A DNA stretch of 6,470 nt from Flavobacteriales bacterium (GTDB lineage Bacteria; Bacteroidota; Bacteroidia; Flavobacteriales; BACL11). The stretch is from NCBI GenBank assembly GCA_002710495.1, contig PAKE01000001.1, positions 1-6,470 of the forward strand, in the 5' to 3' direction. Position 1 is the stretch's first letter, and every line of letters begins with the position of its first letter. Under the pieces are notes generated by a model. The model worked only from the letters and a program-made list of their open reading frames with translations. It was not told where the DNA came from and did not search any database. Below are positions 1-5,651 of this stretch, in pieces. The position numbers and the translations under genes are program-made.

Positions 1-1
1 A

Positions 2-118
2 ACCTTATACGCATTAATTAAACCCTTGCTTGGTGCGTGGTTTCGCGTTCCAAAGTTTTCACTCATTGCAGATTTTGCAATTCTGTTTTTTAAAACTGAC
101 CCATTTGGCAAAGTATAA
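2..118 (+). CDS. Possible 3' end of a gene entering from the left edge (unidentified, low confidence)
   Basis: The second forward frame is open from the window edge to a TAA at 116-118. It gives 38 residues rich in hydrophobic and aromatic residues (for example PLLGAWFRVPKF, then FKTDPFGKV at the end). The stretch around 23-52 is visibly richer in G+C than the rest of the window and uses codons such as GCG, CGC and CTC. The peptide looks protein-like, but 38 open codons is weak evidence. The adjacent frame is open from 18 to 236 and continues with a lysine-rich tail (KYKRKKYSSL...), so a frameshift near 105-112 could join the two into one longer, broken C-terminus. The same bases also form nested inverted repeats (50-54/104-108, 54-59/92-97, 65-70/76-81), so a non-coding repeat is an alternative. 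I do not recognise a family. Confidence 0.3.
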   Translation, partial: TLYALIKPLLGAWFRVPKFSLIADFAILFFKTDPFGKV

Positions 119-182
119 GAGGAAAAAATATTCTTCATTGATTTTTTATCAGATATATTTGGGTGAAATTACTAATTATATA

Positions 183-287
183 CTTAAAAAATTTGAAACT
201 GGGACCGTTCCTCAAACTTACTCAATAAATTCTTAAAAAAGTTCGAAATAAGGACCGAGAGGTCCACCAAAAAAAACTCATAATAAT
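183..287. repeat. Degenerate tandem duplication, about 50-bp unit
   Basis: Bases 183-207 and 232-257 align at about 21 of 26 positions. Both begin CTTAAAAAA, share a central GAAA and end GGACCG. The similarity continues more weakly into the sequence that follows each copy (TCC..CAAA...ACTCA.TAA). This gives two units with a period of 49 bp lying between the possible gene remnant and the acetyltransferase gene. It could be a decayed duplication or part of an interspersed repeat; no function is visible. Confidence 0.5.
252..265. other. Small perfect hairpin with GAGA loop
   Basis: GGACC (252-256) and GGTCC (261-265) pair perfectly around GAGA, which on the plus strand is a GNRA-type tetraloop. 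It lies at the end of the second copy of the tandem repeat, just ahead of the A-run of the next hairpin. On its own it is too short to assign a function. It may add to the terminator-like structure that follows. Confidence 0.4.
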
Positions 288-297
288 GATGTTTTTT
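271..297. terminator. Terminator-like A-stem/T-tail hairpin upstream of the acetyltransferase
   Basis: AAAAAACTCAT (271-281) pairs with ATGA (286-289) and GTTTTTT (291-297) around the loop AATA, with a single bulged T at 290. This gives an 11-bp stem ending in a T-run, as in A/T-rich bidirectional intrinsic terminators. It would insulate the downstream gene from transcription entering from the left. G+C in the stem is low, so strength is uncertain. Confidence 0.4.
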
Positions 298-299
298 CT

Positions 300-307
300 T
301 ATTTTAG
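300..307 (+). promoter_or_regulatory. Candidate -7 promoter element of the acetyltransferase gene
   Basis: TATTTTAG matches the Bacteroidota -7 consensus TAnnTTTG at all but one defined position. It ends 4 bases before the ATG at 312, so transcription would start at or next to the start codon (leaderless mRNA). The same 4-base spacing is seen ahead of mqnB. I see no -33 TTG at the usual distance, so the call rests on the -7 element alone. Confidence 0.35.
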
Positions 308-311
308 CATT

Positions 312-782
312 ATGGAAACAACAATTAGAGAAGGAACAAAAGAAGATCTACCTGCTGCACTAAGGCTAATAAAAGAATTAGCTGATTTTGAAAATTCTAT
401 AGATGAAGTTTCCATAACTTTAGAAGATTTAGAAAATGACGGATTTGGAGATCGCCCATGGTTTTGGTTTTTAGTTGCAGAGGAAAATAATGAAATTATT
501 GGATTATCTTTTTATTGGATTCGCTACTCAACATGGAAAGGAAAATTCTTATTCCTTGAAGACTTTGTAATTAAAAAAAAATACAGAAGAGTCGGAATTG
601 GGTCTAAATTATTTGAAGAAACAATCAAAATATGTAAGAAGAAAGATCTAAATGGAATGATATGGCAAGTATTAGATTGGAATAGTCAAGCAATAGAATT
701 TTATAAAAAATATAATGCTAATATTAGCAAAAAATGGTTGAATGGAAAACTTACAAAAAAACAAATTAACCGCTTTATTTAA
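312..782 (+). CDS. GNAT-family N-acetyltransferase, SSAT (diamine/polyamine acetyltransferase)-like
   Basis: A 156-residue single-domain cytoplasmic enzyme predicted to transfer acetyl from acetyl-CoA to an amine. The order of motifs follows spermidine/spermine N1-acetyltransferase. Strand beta-4 carries YSTWKGKFLFLEDF (residues 72-85), with E83-D84 at the place of the SSAT catalytic acid pair. Next is the acetyl-CoA pyrophosphate loop YRRVGIGSKLF (91-101), and then WNSQAIEFYKKYNA (123-136), with Y131 at the place of the conserved general-acid tyrosine. Length is close to the usual size of about 160-170 residues. The ATG at 312 gives the standard N-terminus (ETTIREGTKEDLP). The gene stands alone between a hairpin upstream and a hairpin-rich zone downstream, so it is probably monocistronic. 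The substrate could be a polyamine, a diamine, thialysine or another small amine; sequence alone cannot decide. A run of nine A (573-581) lies just before the acetyl-CoA loop. Confidence 0.88.
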   Translation: METTIREGTKEDLPAALRLIKELADFENSIDEVSITLEDLENDGFGDRPWFWFLVAEENNEIIGLSFYWIRYSTWKGKFLFLEDFVIKKKYRRVGIGSKLFEETIKICKKKDLNGMIWQVLDWNSQAIEFYKKYNANISKKWLNGKLTKKQINRFI

Positions 783-803
783 ATAGTCCAAAAAAAGCTC
801 GAA

Positions 804-846
804 TTTAGAGCAGTAAGCCCCTCTAAACAAAAAAAGAAGTTTTTTG
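804..846. terminator. Hairpin-rich convergent terminator zone
   Basis: Two stem-loops lie between the convergent acetyltransferase and mqnD genes. TTTAGAG (804-810) pairs perfectly with CTCTAAA (821-827). CAAAAAA (828-834) pairs with TTTTTTG (840-846) around AGAAG. Read on the plus strand, the second hairpin ends in a six-T run. Read on the minus strand, the first is followed after a few bases by a seven-T run (complement of A-run 790-796). The arrangement fits bidirectional termination for both genes. The rest of the 783-910 gap holds nothing I can name. Confidence 0.5.
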
Positions 847-910
847 AGTTTATCCTAAAAACCTTGTTTTAAAAGACTGTGACGCTTCAATTCTTCAGCA
901 TAACAAAATA

Positions 911-1714
911 TTAAATAAAAATAGCAGTGGACTCTTTCCCAGACTTTTCAAGAAGTATTTCCACTGCCTTTTTCCCTTGTTCTCCCAAAGATAGACAATA
1001 GTCATTTACATATAAAGCAATGTGTGCATTCACCACTTGTTTTTCCATTTCTTGAGCATGGCACTTCACATAATCAGCAGAGCTATTAGGGTTTTCAAAA
1101 GCATATTCTACACTTTTCCTAATCAATATTTCTATTTTTTTCTGTGTCGCTAAAGATAATTTTCTGTTTACTACAATTCCACCCAAAGGAATAGGCAATC
1201 CTGTTTCTTCTTCCCAAAACTCACCTAAATCTTTTACTTTATGTAATCCTTTTTCTTCATAGGTGAATCTGTTTTCGTGTATAATTAGTCCTGCATCAAC
1301 ATTCCCGTTTATCACTTCATTTTCAATTTCTGAAAAAAGTGTTTCTACTTTATTTTGATGATTAGGGAAGACAATACTCAACAACATATTGGCAGTGGTA
1401 TATTTTCCAGGGATAGCAATTTTACTATCCTCAGTTAAAGTTGTAGTTGGTTTTTTAATCAGCAATGGACCACAGTTATTACCTAAAGCTGAGCCACTAT
1501 CCAACAAAGCATATTCATTTACACAATATTTAAACGCATTATAAGATAGTTTTGTAATATCAAGTTTTCCTTCAAGAGCCCAAACATTTAATTGCTCTAT
1601 ATCTGCAAAAACCACATCAAACTCCAAACCCTCCGTGTCGATTTTATGATGTACAAGTGCGTCAAAAATAAAGGTGTCATTTGGACAGGGAGAAAACCCA
1701 AGAGTTAATTTCAT
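911..1714 (-). CDS. mqnD: 1,4-dihydroxy-6-naphthoate synthase MqnD (futalosine menaquinone pathway)
   Basis: A 267-residue cytoplasmic enzyme of the periplasmic-binding-protein-like fold. It converts cyclic dehypoxanthine futalosine to 1,4-dihydroxy-6-naphthoate in menaquinone synthesis. Diagnostic segments are FSPCPNDTFIFDAL near the N-terminus (7-20), KLSYNAF (55-61), NCGPLLI (80-86), IPGKYTTA (101-108) and IIHENRFTYEEKGL (144-157). H146 sits where the catalytic histidine of the Thermus enzyme lies. LPIPLGGIVVNR (173-184) is also typical. Length is near the family norm and the gene looks intact. It is the second gene of an mqnB-mqnD unit: its ATG (1714-1712) overlaps the mqnB TGA by four bases (ATGA), which suggests translational coupling. 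The other pathway genes (mqnA, mqnC) are not in the window. Confidence 0.95.
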   Translation of the reverse strand: MKLTLGFSPCPNDTFIFDALVHHKIDTEGLEFDVVFADIEQLNVWALEGKLDITKLSYNAFKYCVNEYALLDSGSALGNNCGPLLIKKPTTTLTEDSKIAIPGKYTTANMLLSIVFPNHQNKVETLFSEIENEVINGNVDAGLIIHENRFTYEEKGLHKVKDLGEFWEEETGLPIPLGGIVVNRKLSLATQKKIEILIRKSVEYAFENPNSSADYVKCHAQEMEKQVVNAHIALYVNDYCLSLGEQGKKAVEILLEKSGKESTAIFI

Positions 1715-2289
1715 AACGTTGAAATTATCTTTTCTACTTCAGTATTCAAATTTGAAATTGCTAAAGGTAAATTCCAATTTTCTTTATTTCTTTTCTCAAC
1801 TTTATTTGAGATAGATCTAATCTGAATACAAGGAACTCTCATCTCTTCACACACTTTAAACACAGCAGCCCCCTCCATACTTTCAATATCAGGGCGTAAG
1901 GTTGCTACTATGTTATCAATTGATTTCTCATTTCCATGCACCGTATTAACAGTAACCCCCTTTACTGGTCTCAAGTTAGTTTTTCGTTGAACTTTATAAT
2001 TAGTTTTAATATTGAAATCAGAAAATTCAGAAAAAGATTCCCCATCTTCAAAACCAATTTCGGAAAAACAATCCTCTATAACCTCTACAACATCACCTAT
2101 TTTTAACTCATCTAAAAAAAAACCTGCAACTCCCATATTGATTACTAAATCATAGTCATTATTATTTAATTCTTTTGTTAAATTTATTGCCATATTAAGC
2201 ATTCCCACTCCAGTTATTAATATAGGTAGATTACTTATGTTATCAGATTTAATCTCTAAATTGGTAGCTACAACAATTAATACATTCAT
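1711..2289 (-). CDS. mqnB: Futalosine hydrolase MqnB
   Basis: A 192-residue nucleosidase of the PNP/UDP (MTA/SAH nucleosidase-like) superfamily. It removes hypoxanthine from futalosine to give dehypoxanthine futalosine, the step before MqnC and MqnD. Visible family features are the N-terminal strand [23 protein letters not shown] (25-34), MGVAGFF (52-58), [14 protein letters not shown] (136-149, the substrate-binding ME segment), and [10 protein letters not shown] with the following NW (159-172), which is typical of futalosine hydrolases. It is slightly shorter than the common length of about 200-220, but no key segment is missing. The start at 2289 gives the usual N-terminus and no Shine-Dalgarno is present. 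A -7 promoter motif ends only 4 bases upstream, so the mRNA may be leaderless. A nine-T run on the coding strand (complement of 2114-2122) encodes part of GFFLD. Confidence 0.93.
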   Translation of the reverse strand: MNVLIVVATNLEIKSDNISNLPILITGVGMLNMAINLTKELNNNDYDLVINMGVAGFFLDELKIGDVVEVIEDCFSEIGFEDGESFSEFSDFNIKTNYKVQRKTNLRPVKGVTVNTVHGNEKSIDNIVATLRPDIESMEGAAVFKVCEEMRVPCIQIRSISNKVEKRNKENWNLPLAISNLNTEVEKIISTL

Positions 2290-2292
2290 ATG

Positions 2293-2313
2293 GCAAATAT
2301 ATGGTATATTTGC
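2293..2313. promoter_or_regulatory. Symmetric divergent promoter of mqnB-mqnD and folE-fabD
   Basis: GCAAATATA (2293-2301), TGG, TATATTTGC (2305-2313) is a perfect 9-bp inverted repeat. Each arm contains an exact TAnnTTTG, the Bacteroidota -7 element: 2305-2312 facing folE, and 2301-2294 on the minus strand facing mqnB. It lies 18 bases before the chosen folE start and 4 bases before the mqnB start. No clear -33 TTG is seen on either side. The two polymerase sites overlap so closely that they would exclude each other, or the palindrome could also be an operator. Confidence 0.6.
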
Positions 2314-2330
2314 AGTCTATTTATAAAAAG

Positions 2331-2894
2331 ATGAGCGATAATTACAACAAGAACCTAGCAAATAATATCAAATCTATACTTTCAGAAATTGGAGAAAATA
2401 CTCAAAGAGATGGGCTTTTAAAAACTCCTGAAAGAGTTGCAAAATCAATGGAATTTCTGACAAATGGATATGACAAAGACCCATCAGAAATATTAAAATC
2501 TGCCATGTTTGCAGAGGATTATAGTCAGATGGTACTAGTAAAAGACATTGAATTATACTCTCTTTGCGAACATCATATGCTACCATTTTTTGGAAAAGCA
2601 CATGTAGCATATATACCCAATGGGAATATTGTGGGTTTGAGTAAAATACCAAGAATTGTAGATATCTTTGCAAGAAGATTACAAGTACAAGAAAGATTAA
2701 CAGATGAAATAAAAGATTGCTTGCAAGATACTCTAAACCCAATAGGAGTAGCAGTTGTAATTGAAGCACAACATCTTTGTATGCAAATGAGAGGAGTTGA
2801 AAAACAGCATTCATCTACAACAACATCTGCTTTTTCTGGTATTTTCATATCAGATGAAAAAACAAGAGCAGAATTTATAAATCTAATAAAATAA
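2331..2894 (+). CDS. folE: GTP cyclohydrolase I
   Basis: A 187-residue cytoplasmic enzyme that converts GTP to 7,8-dihydroneopterin triphosphate, the first step of tetrahydrofolate (or other pterin) synthesis, as a zinc-dependent homodecamer. Zinc ligands are visible as C79 and H82 in [18 protein letters not shown] (77-94) and C150 in [12 protein letters not shown] (145-156). Also present are TPERVAKS (32-39), [10 protein letters not shown] (102-111) and HSSTTTSAF (160-168). The ATG at 2331 is preferred over an in-frame ATG at 2301. The latter would lie before the -7 promoter element at 2305-2312, and the ten extra residues are not typical of the family. fabD starts 3 bases after the stop, so the two are probably co-transcribed. 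Confidence 0.95.
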   Translation: MSDNYNKNLANNIKSILSEIGENTQRDGLLKTPERVAKSMEFLTNGYDKDPSEILKSAMFAEDYSQMVLVKDIELYSLCEHHMLPFFGKAHVAYIPNGNIVGLSKIPRIVDIFARRLQVQERLTDEIKDCLQDTLNPIGVAVVIEAQHLCMQMRGVEKQHSSTTTSAFSGIFISDEKTRAEFINLIK

Positions 2895-2897
2895 GAA

Positions 2898-3779
2898 ATG
2901 AAAGCGTATGTGTTTCCTGGTCAAGGAGCTCAATTTCTAGGAATGGGAAAAGATATTTACGAGAATTCTGAAGTTGCAAAACAACTTTTTGATCAAGCAA
3001 ATAATATTTTAGGATTTTCTATAACTGAAATTATGTTTGGTGAAGATGCAGAAGCACTAAAACAAACAAAAGTAACTCAGCCAGCTATCTTTTTACATTC
3101 AGTAATTCTAGCAAAGGTATTAGGAGATTTATTTACCCCAAATATGGTTGCAGGTCATTCACTTGGTGAGTTTTCAGCATTAGTTGCTGCTGGATATTTA
3201 TCATTTGAAGATGGTTTGAAACTCGTTTCAAAAAGAGCTATATCTATGCAAAAAGCATGCGATAAAAATCCATCTACAATGGCAGCTATACTAGGATTAG
3301 AAAATAAATTCGTTGAAGATATCTGTTCAGAAATTGATGAAATAGTTGTTCCTGCAAATTATAATTGTCCAGGACAATTAGTAATTTCAGGTAGTAATAA
3401 AGGAATTGATATAGCCTGCGAAAAACTAACGGAAGCAGGAGCAAGAAGAGCTCTGAAACTTCCTGTTGGTGGTGCTTTTCATTCACCTTTAATGGAAGAT
3501 GCGAAATACGAACTAGAGACAGCTATCAATTCTACAAATTTTACTGAAGGAGTCTGTCCTATTTATCAAAATGTAACTGCATCTGCAATTACAAATCCTG
3601 TTAATATTAAAAAAAATCTGAAAACCCAATTAACTTCAGCTGTAATGTGGACACAAACTATGCAACAAATGATTGCCGATGGTTTAACTTCAGTTACTGA
3701 GGTAGGTCCTGGGAAAGTTTTACAAGGATTGTTTGGGAAAGTAGACAGACAAATACCTGCTGAAAGCGCTATCCTATAA
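2898..3779 (+). CDS. fabD: Malonyl-CoA:ACP transacylase FabD
   Basis: A 293-residue cytoplasmic acyltransferase that loads malonyl groups from CoA onto acyl carrier protein for type II fatty-acid synthesis. FPGQGAQFLGMG (6-17) is the conserved N-terminal loop. GHSLGEFSAL (86-95) holds the nucleophile S88. R113 in SKRAISMQ (111-118) matches the malonyl-binding arginine. GGAFHSPLM (191-199) holds the catalytic H195, and VTEVGPGKVLQGL near the C-terminus is typical. Slightly shorter than the E. coli protein but complete. It starts 3 bases after folE and probably depends on the folE promoter. Its last Leu codon and stop (CTA TAA) overlap the end of the convergent phosphatase gene, and no terminator separates the two. 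Confidence 0.96.
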   Translation: MKAYVFPGQGAQFLGMGKDIYENSEVAKQLFDQANNILGFSITEIMFGEDAEALKQTKVTQPAIFLHSVILAKVLGDLFTPNMVAGHSLGEFSALVAAGYLSFEDGLKLVSKRAISMQKACDKNPSTMAAILGLENKFVEDICSEIDEIVVPANYNCPGQLVISGSNKGIDIACEKLTEAGARRALKLPVGGAFHSPLMEDAKYELETAINSTNFTEGVCPIYQNVTASAITNPVNIKKNLKTQLTSAVMWTQTMQQMIADGLTSVTEVGPGKVLQGLFGKVDRQIPAESAIL

Positions 3780-4508
3780 AGTTTTATTAAGTAGTTTCTT
3801 GGAAACTGATAGTTTATGCCAAAGTGGATTTGTAAGACATAATTTTAATTTTTCTATATGTCTCATATTATGACAATCTGTTCCAACAAAAGAAACTAAA
3901 TCTGCATTTATAAGTTTTTCTGCTTGTTTTTTTACTTCTGGAGAATAATACCCAGTAATGGAAAGTAAATTAAGTTGTAATAAAACTCCTTTGCTAGTCA
4001 GACTTTCATAATCTTGAAGTCCATAATATAAATACCTCTCTGGATGAGCAAGCACCACATTATAACCAGAAAGTTGAAGATTAAAAATAATTTCATCAAT
4101 ATTTCTTGGTGCGTCAATAAATGAAAATTCAATCAGAATATATTTTGAACCAAAGGTTAGAAATTCCTTCTTTTCAATCTTTTTCTGAAAATCAAAATCA
4201 ACATAATATTCAGAAGCTGCTCCAAACTCAATTTCTGTATTCAGTTTATCTAAAGCATTTTGAACATTCTCTCTGCCTTTAATAATGATTTCTGGAGTAT
4301 TCTTGTAAAAATCACTCATTGTATGAGGAGTGGTAATAATCTTAGAAAAACCCAATTCCTGCAGAGCACAAACAAGATCTAAAGATTCTTCTAAATTTTG
4401 AGCCCCATCATCAATTCCTGGAATTAAATGAGAGTGCATATCAGTTTTCAGAATAGAAAAATCTATTGATTCTAAGTCCTTTTTATTAAATCCTGAGAAC
4501 CAGCTCAT
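3774..4508 (-). CDS. PHP-domain phosphatase of the CpsB/CapC/YwqE family (polysaccharide-linked tyrosine-protein phosphatase)
   Basis: A 244-residue metal-dependent PHP-fold phosphatase. Characterised members (CpsB, CapC, YwqE) dephosphorylate tyrosine kinases of the Wzc/BY type that control capsule and exopolysaccharide export. Metal-site motifs are in order: DMHSHLIPGIDDGA (23-36), TPH (60-62), ASEYYVD (98-104), AHPERY (154-159) and GTDCHNMRH (209-217). There is no signal peptide, so it acts in the cytoplasm. It starts one base after rfbB (TAA G ATG), so the two form an operon. That pairing with a sugar-nucleotide gene supports a surface-polysaccharide role. The partner kinase is not in the window, so the substrate is inferred. 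Its end overlaps fabD by six bases tail to tail. Such genes are sometimes labelled histidinol phosphatase, which is unlikely here. Confidence 0.9.
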   Translation of the reverse strand: MSWFSGFNKKDLESIDFSILKTDMHSHLIPGIDDGAQNLEESLDLVCALQELGFSKIITTPHTMSDFYKNTPEIIIKGRENVQNALDKLNTEIEFGAASEYYVDFDFQKKIEKKEFLTFGSKYILIEFSFIDAPRNIDEIIFNLQLSGYNVVLAHPERYLYYGLQDYESLTSKGVLLQLNLLSITGYYSPEVKKQAEKLINADLVSFVGTDCHNMRHIEKLKLCLTNPLWHKLSVSKKLLNKTL

Positions 4509-4509
4509 C

Positions 4510-5559
4510 TTAACCGTATTGTTCTGAGTAGTATTTTTGATAGTCTAATGAGTTTACATTATTCATCCATTCCTCATTATCTAAATACCATTTTATTGTT
4601 TTACTCAATCCTTCTTCAAACTGAAGTGAAGGTTCCCAACCAAGTTCATTCTTAAGTTTTGTTGCATCAATTGCATATCTCTTATCATGCCCTGGTCTAT
4701 CTTTTACATATGTAATTAATCCTTCAGCAGTACCTTCTGTATTTCCCAAGAACTCATCCATCTGTTTACACATTGTCTTTATTAAATCAATATTAGTCCA
4801 TTCGTTAAATCCTCCAATATTATACGTTTCTGTATTTCTCCCATTATGATAAATTATATCAATTGCTCTTGCGTGATCTACTACATATAGCCAGTCTCTA
4901 GTAAACAACCCATCACCATAAACTGGAAGAGGTTTTGAATTTTTTATATTATTTATAAATAAAGGAAGTAGTTTTTCTGGAAATTGATTTGGACCATAAT
5001 TATTTGAACAATTAGAAATTACATATGGCATTCCGTACGTATTTCCATAAGCTCTTACAAAATGATCAGAACTTGCTTTGGAAGAAGAATATGGAGATTG
5101 AGGGTCATAAGAAGTAGTTTCTAGGAATAGACCTGTATTGCCTAAACTCCCATAAACTTCATCTGTAGAAACATGATAAAATAATTTGCCTTCTTCATTA
5201 GCCTTCCAATGATTTTTTGCTGCATTCAACAAATTAACTGTACCAACAACATTTGTCATAATAAATTCCATTGGATTAGTTATAGATCTGTCTACATGAC
5301 TTTCTGCTGCCAAATGCACTACACCATCAAAATCATACTTCTCAAATAAATTATTAATAAAATCCTTATCTACAATATCTCCTTTTTCAAAAATATAATT
5401 ATCTGCATTTTCTACATCTGATAAGTTCTCTAAATTCCCCGCATAAGTAAGTTTGTCCAGATTTACTATCTTATAATCAGAGTACTTATTTACAAATAAT
5501 CTCACTACATGCGATCCTATAAATCCTGCTCCTCCTGTTATCAAAATTGTTTGTTTCAT
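4510..5559 (-). CDS. rfbB: dTDP-glucose 4,6-dehydratase
   Basis: A 349-residue extended short-chain dehydrogenase/reductase that converts dTDP-glucose to dTDP-4-keto-6-deoxyglucose, a precursor of dTDP-rhamnose and other deoxysugars of surface glycans. The NAD-binding GGAGFIGSH (9-17) is followed by D35 in NLDKLTYAGNL. LAAESHVDRSI (83-93) is diagnostic. The catalytic T132-D133-E134 lies in HVSTDEVYGSLG, with Y157 and K161 in PYSSSKASSDH. NNYGPNQFPEKLLP and YGDGLFTRDWLYVVDHARAI are also typical. Full length for the family (about 350). It is the first gene of a two-gene unit with the PHP phosphatase. A -7 promoter motif lies 17 bases upstream of the ATG. rmlA, rmlC and rmlD are absent from the window, so the final sugar cannot be named. 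Confidence 0.96.
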   Translation of the reverse strand: MKQTILITGGAGFIGSHVVRLFVNKYSDYKIVNLDKLTYAGNLENLSDVENADNYIFEKGDIVDKDFINNLFEKYDFDGVVHLAAESHVDRSITNPMEFIMTNVVGTVNLLNAAKNHWKANEEGKLFYHVSTDEVYGSLGNTGLFLETTSYDPQSPYSSSKASSDHFVRAYGNTYGMPYVISNCSNNYGPNQFPEKLLPLFINNIKNSKPLPVYGDGLFTRDWLYVVDHARAIDIIYHNGRNTETYNIGGFNEWTNIDLIKTMCKQMDEFLGNTEGTAEGLITYVKDRPGHDKRYAIDATKLKNELGWEPSLQFEEGLSKTIKWYLDNEEWMNNVNSLDYQKYYSEQYG

Positions 5560-5576
5560 AATCTTCTTAATTCTTG

Positions 5577-5584
5577 CAAATATA
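5577..5584 (-). promoter_or_regulatory. Candidate -7 promoter element of rfbB
   Basis: On the minus strand this reads TATATTTG, an exact TAnnTTTG, 17 bases before the rfbB ATG. The nine-base word GCAAATATA (plus strand) is identical to the left arm of the mqnB/folE palindrome, which strengthens it as a recurrent promoter element in this genome. I could not place a -33 TTG. Confidence 0.5.
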
Positions 5585-5629
5585 AATAATTATCAGTAAT
5601 TTAATTCGTTAGATAACTTAAAGAAAATG

Positions 5630-5637
5630 TAAATTAG
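5630..5637 (+). promoter_or_regulatory. Candidate -7 promoter element of the barrel-protein gene
   Basis: TAAATTAG matches TAnnTTTG at all but one defined position and lies 14 bases before the ATG at 5652. It has the same TTAG variant as the element ahead of the acetyltransferase gene. It would drive the barrel-protein gene and the following apparent waaA together. No -33 TTG is evident. Confidence 0.35.
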
Positions 5638-5651
5638 CGAAAAATTTATTT

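Noticed and set aside
30..236. Intact 68-codon gene starting at the ATG at 30
   Set aside because: No promoter or family signal at that start. The better reading of the first half is the overlapping frame 2-118. Kept only as a possible frameshifted tail.
855..899. Minus-strand peptide AEELKRHSLLKQGF after mqnD, perhaps a lost gene tail
   Set aside because: Only about 14 protein-like codons before a stop, in a different frame from mqnD; too short to support a gene or a mqnD extension.
1..910. Integron cassette with attC sites around the acetyltransferase
   Set aside because: A solitary GNAT gene with flanking hairpins is cassette-like, but I could not find paired core sites (RYYYAAC / GTTRRRY) in matching positions on both sides.
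2301..2330. In-frame upstream ATG of folE at 2301
   Set aside because: It lies upstream of the exact -7 promoter element at 2305-2312, so that transcript could not include it, and the extra residues are not typical of the family.
2374..2848. Two minus-strand open frames (2374-2814, 2573-2848) inside folE
   Set aside because: They are shadows of the strongly conserved folE frame. The translations are leucine-rich or low-complexity and have no promoter.
3286..3486. Minus-strand 66-codon open frame inside fabD
   Set aside because: Antisense shadow of conserved fabD codons; the translation has no recognisable features.
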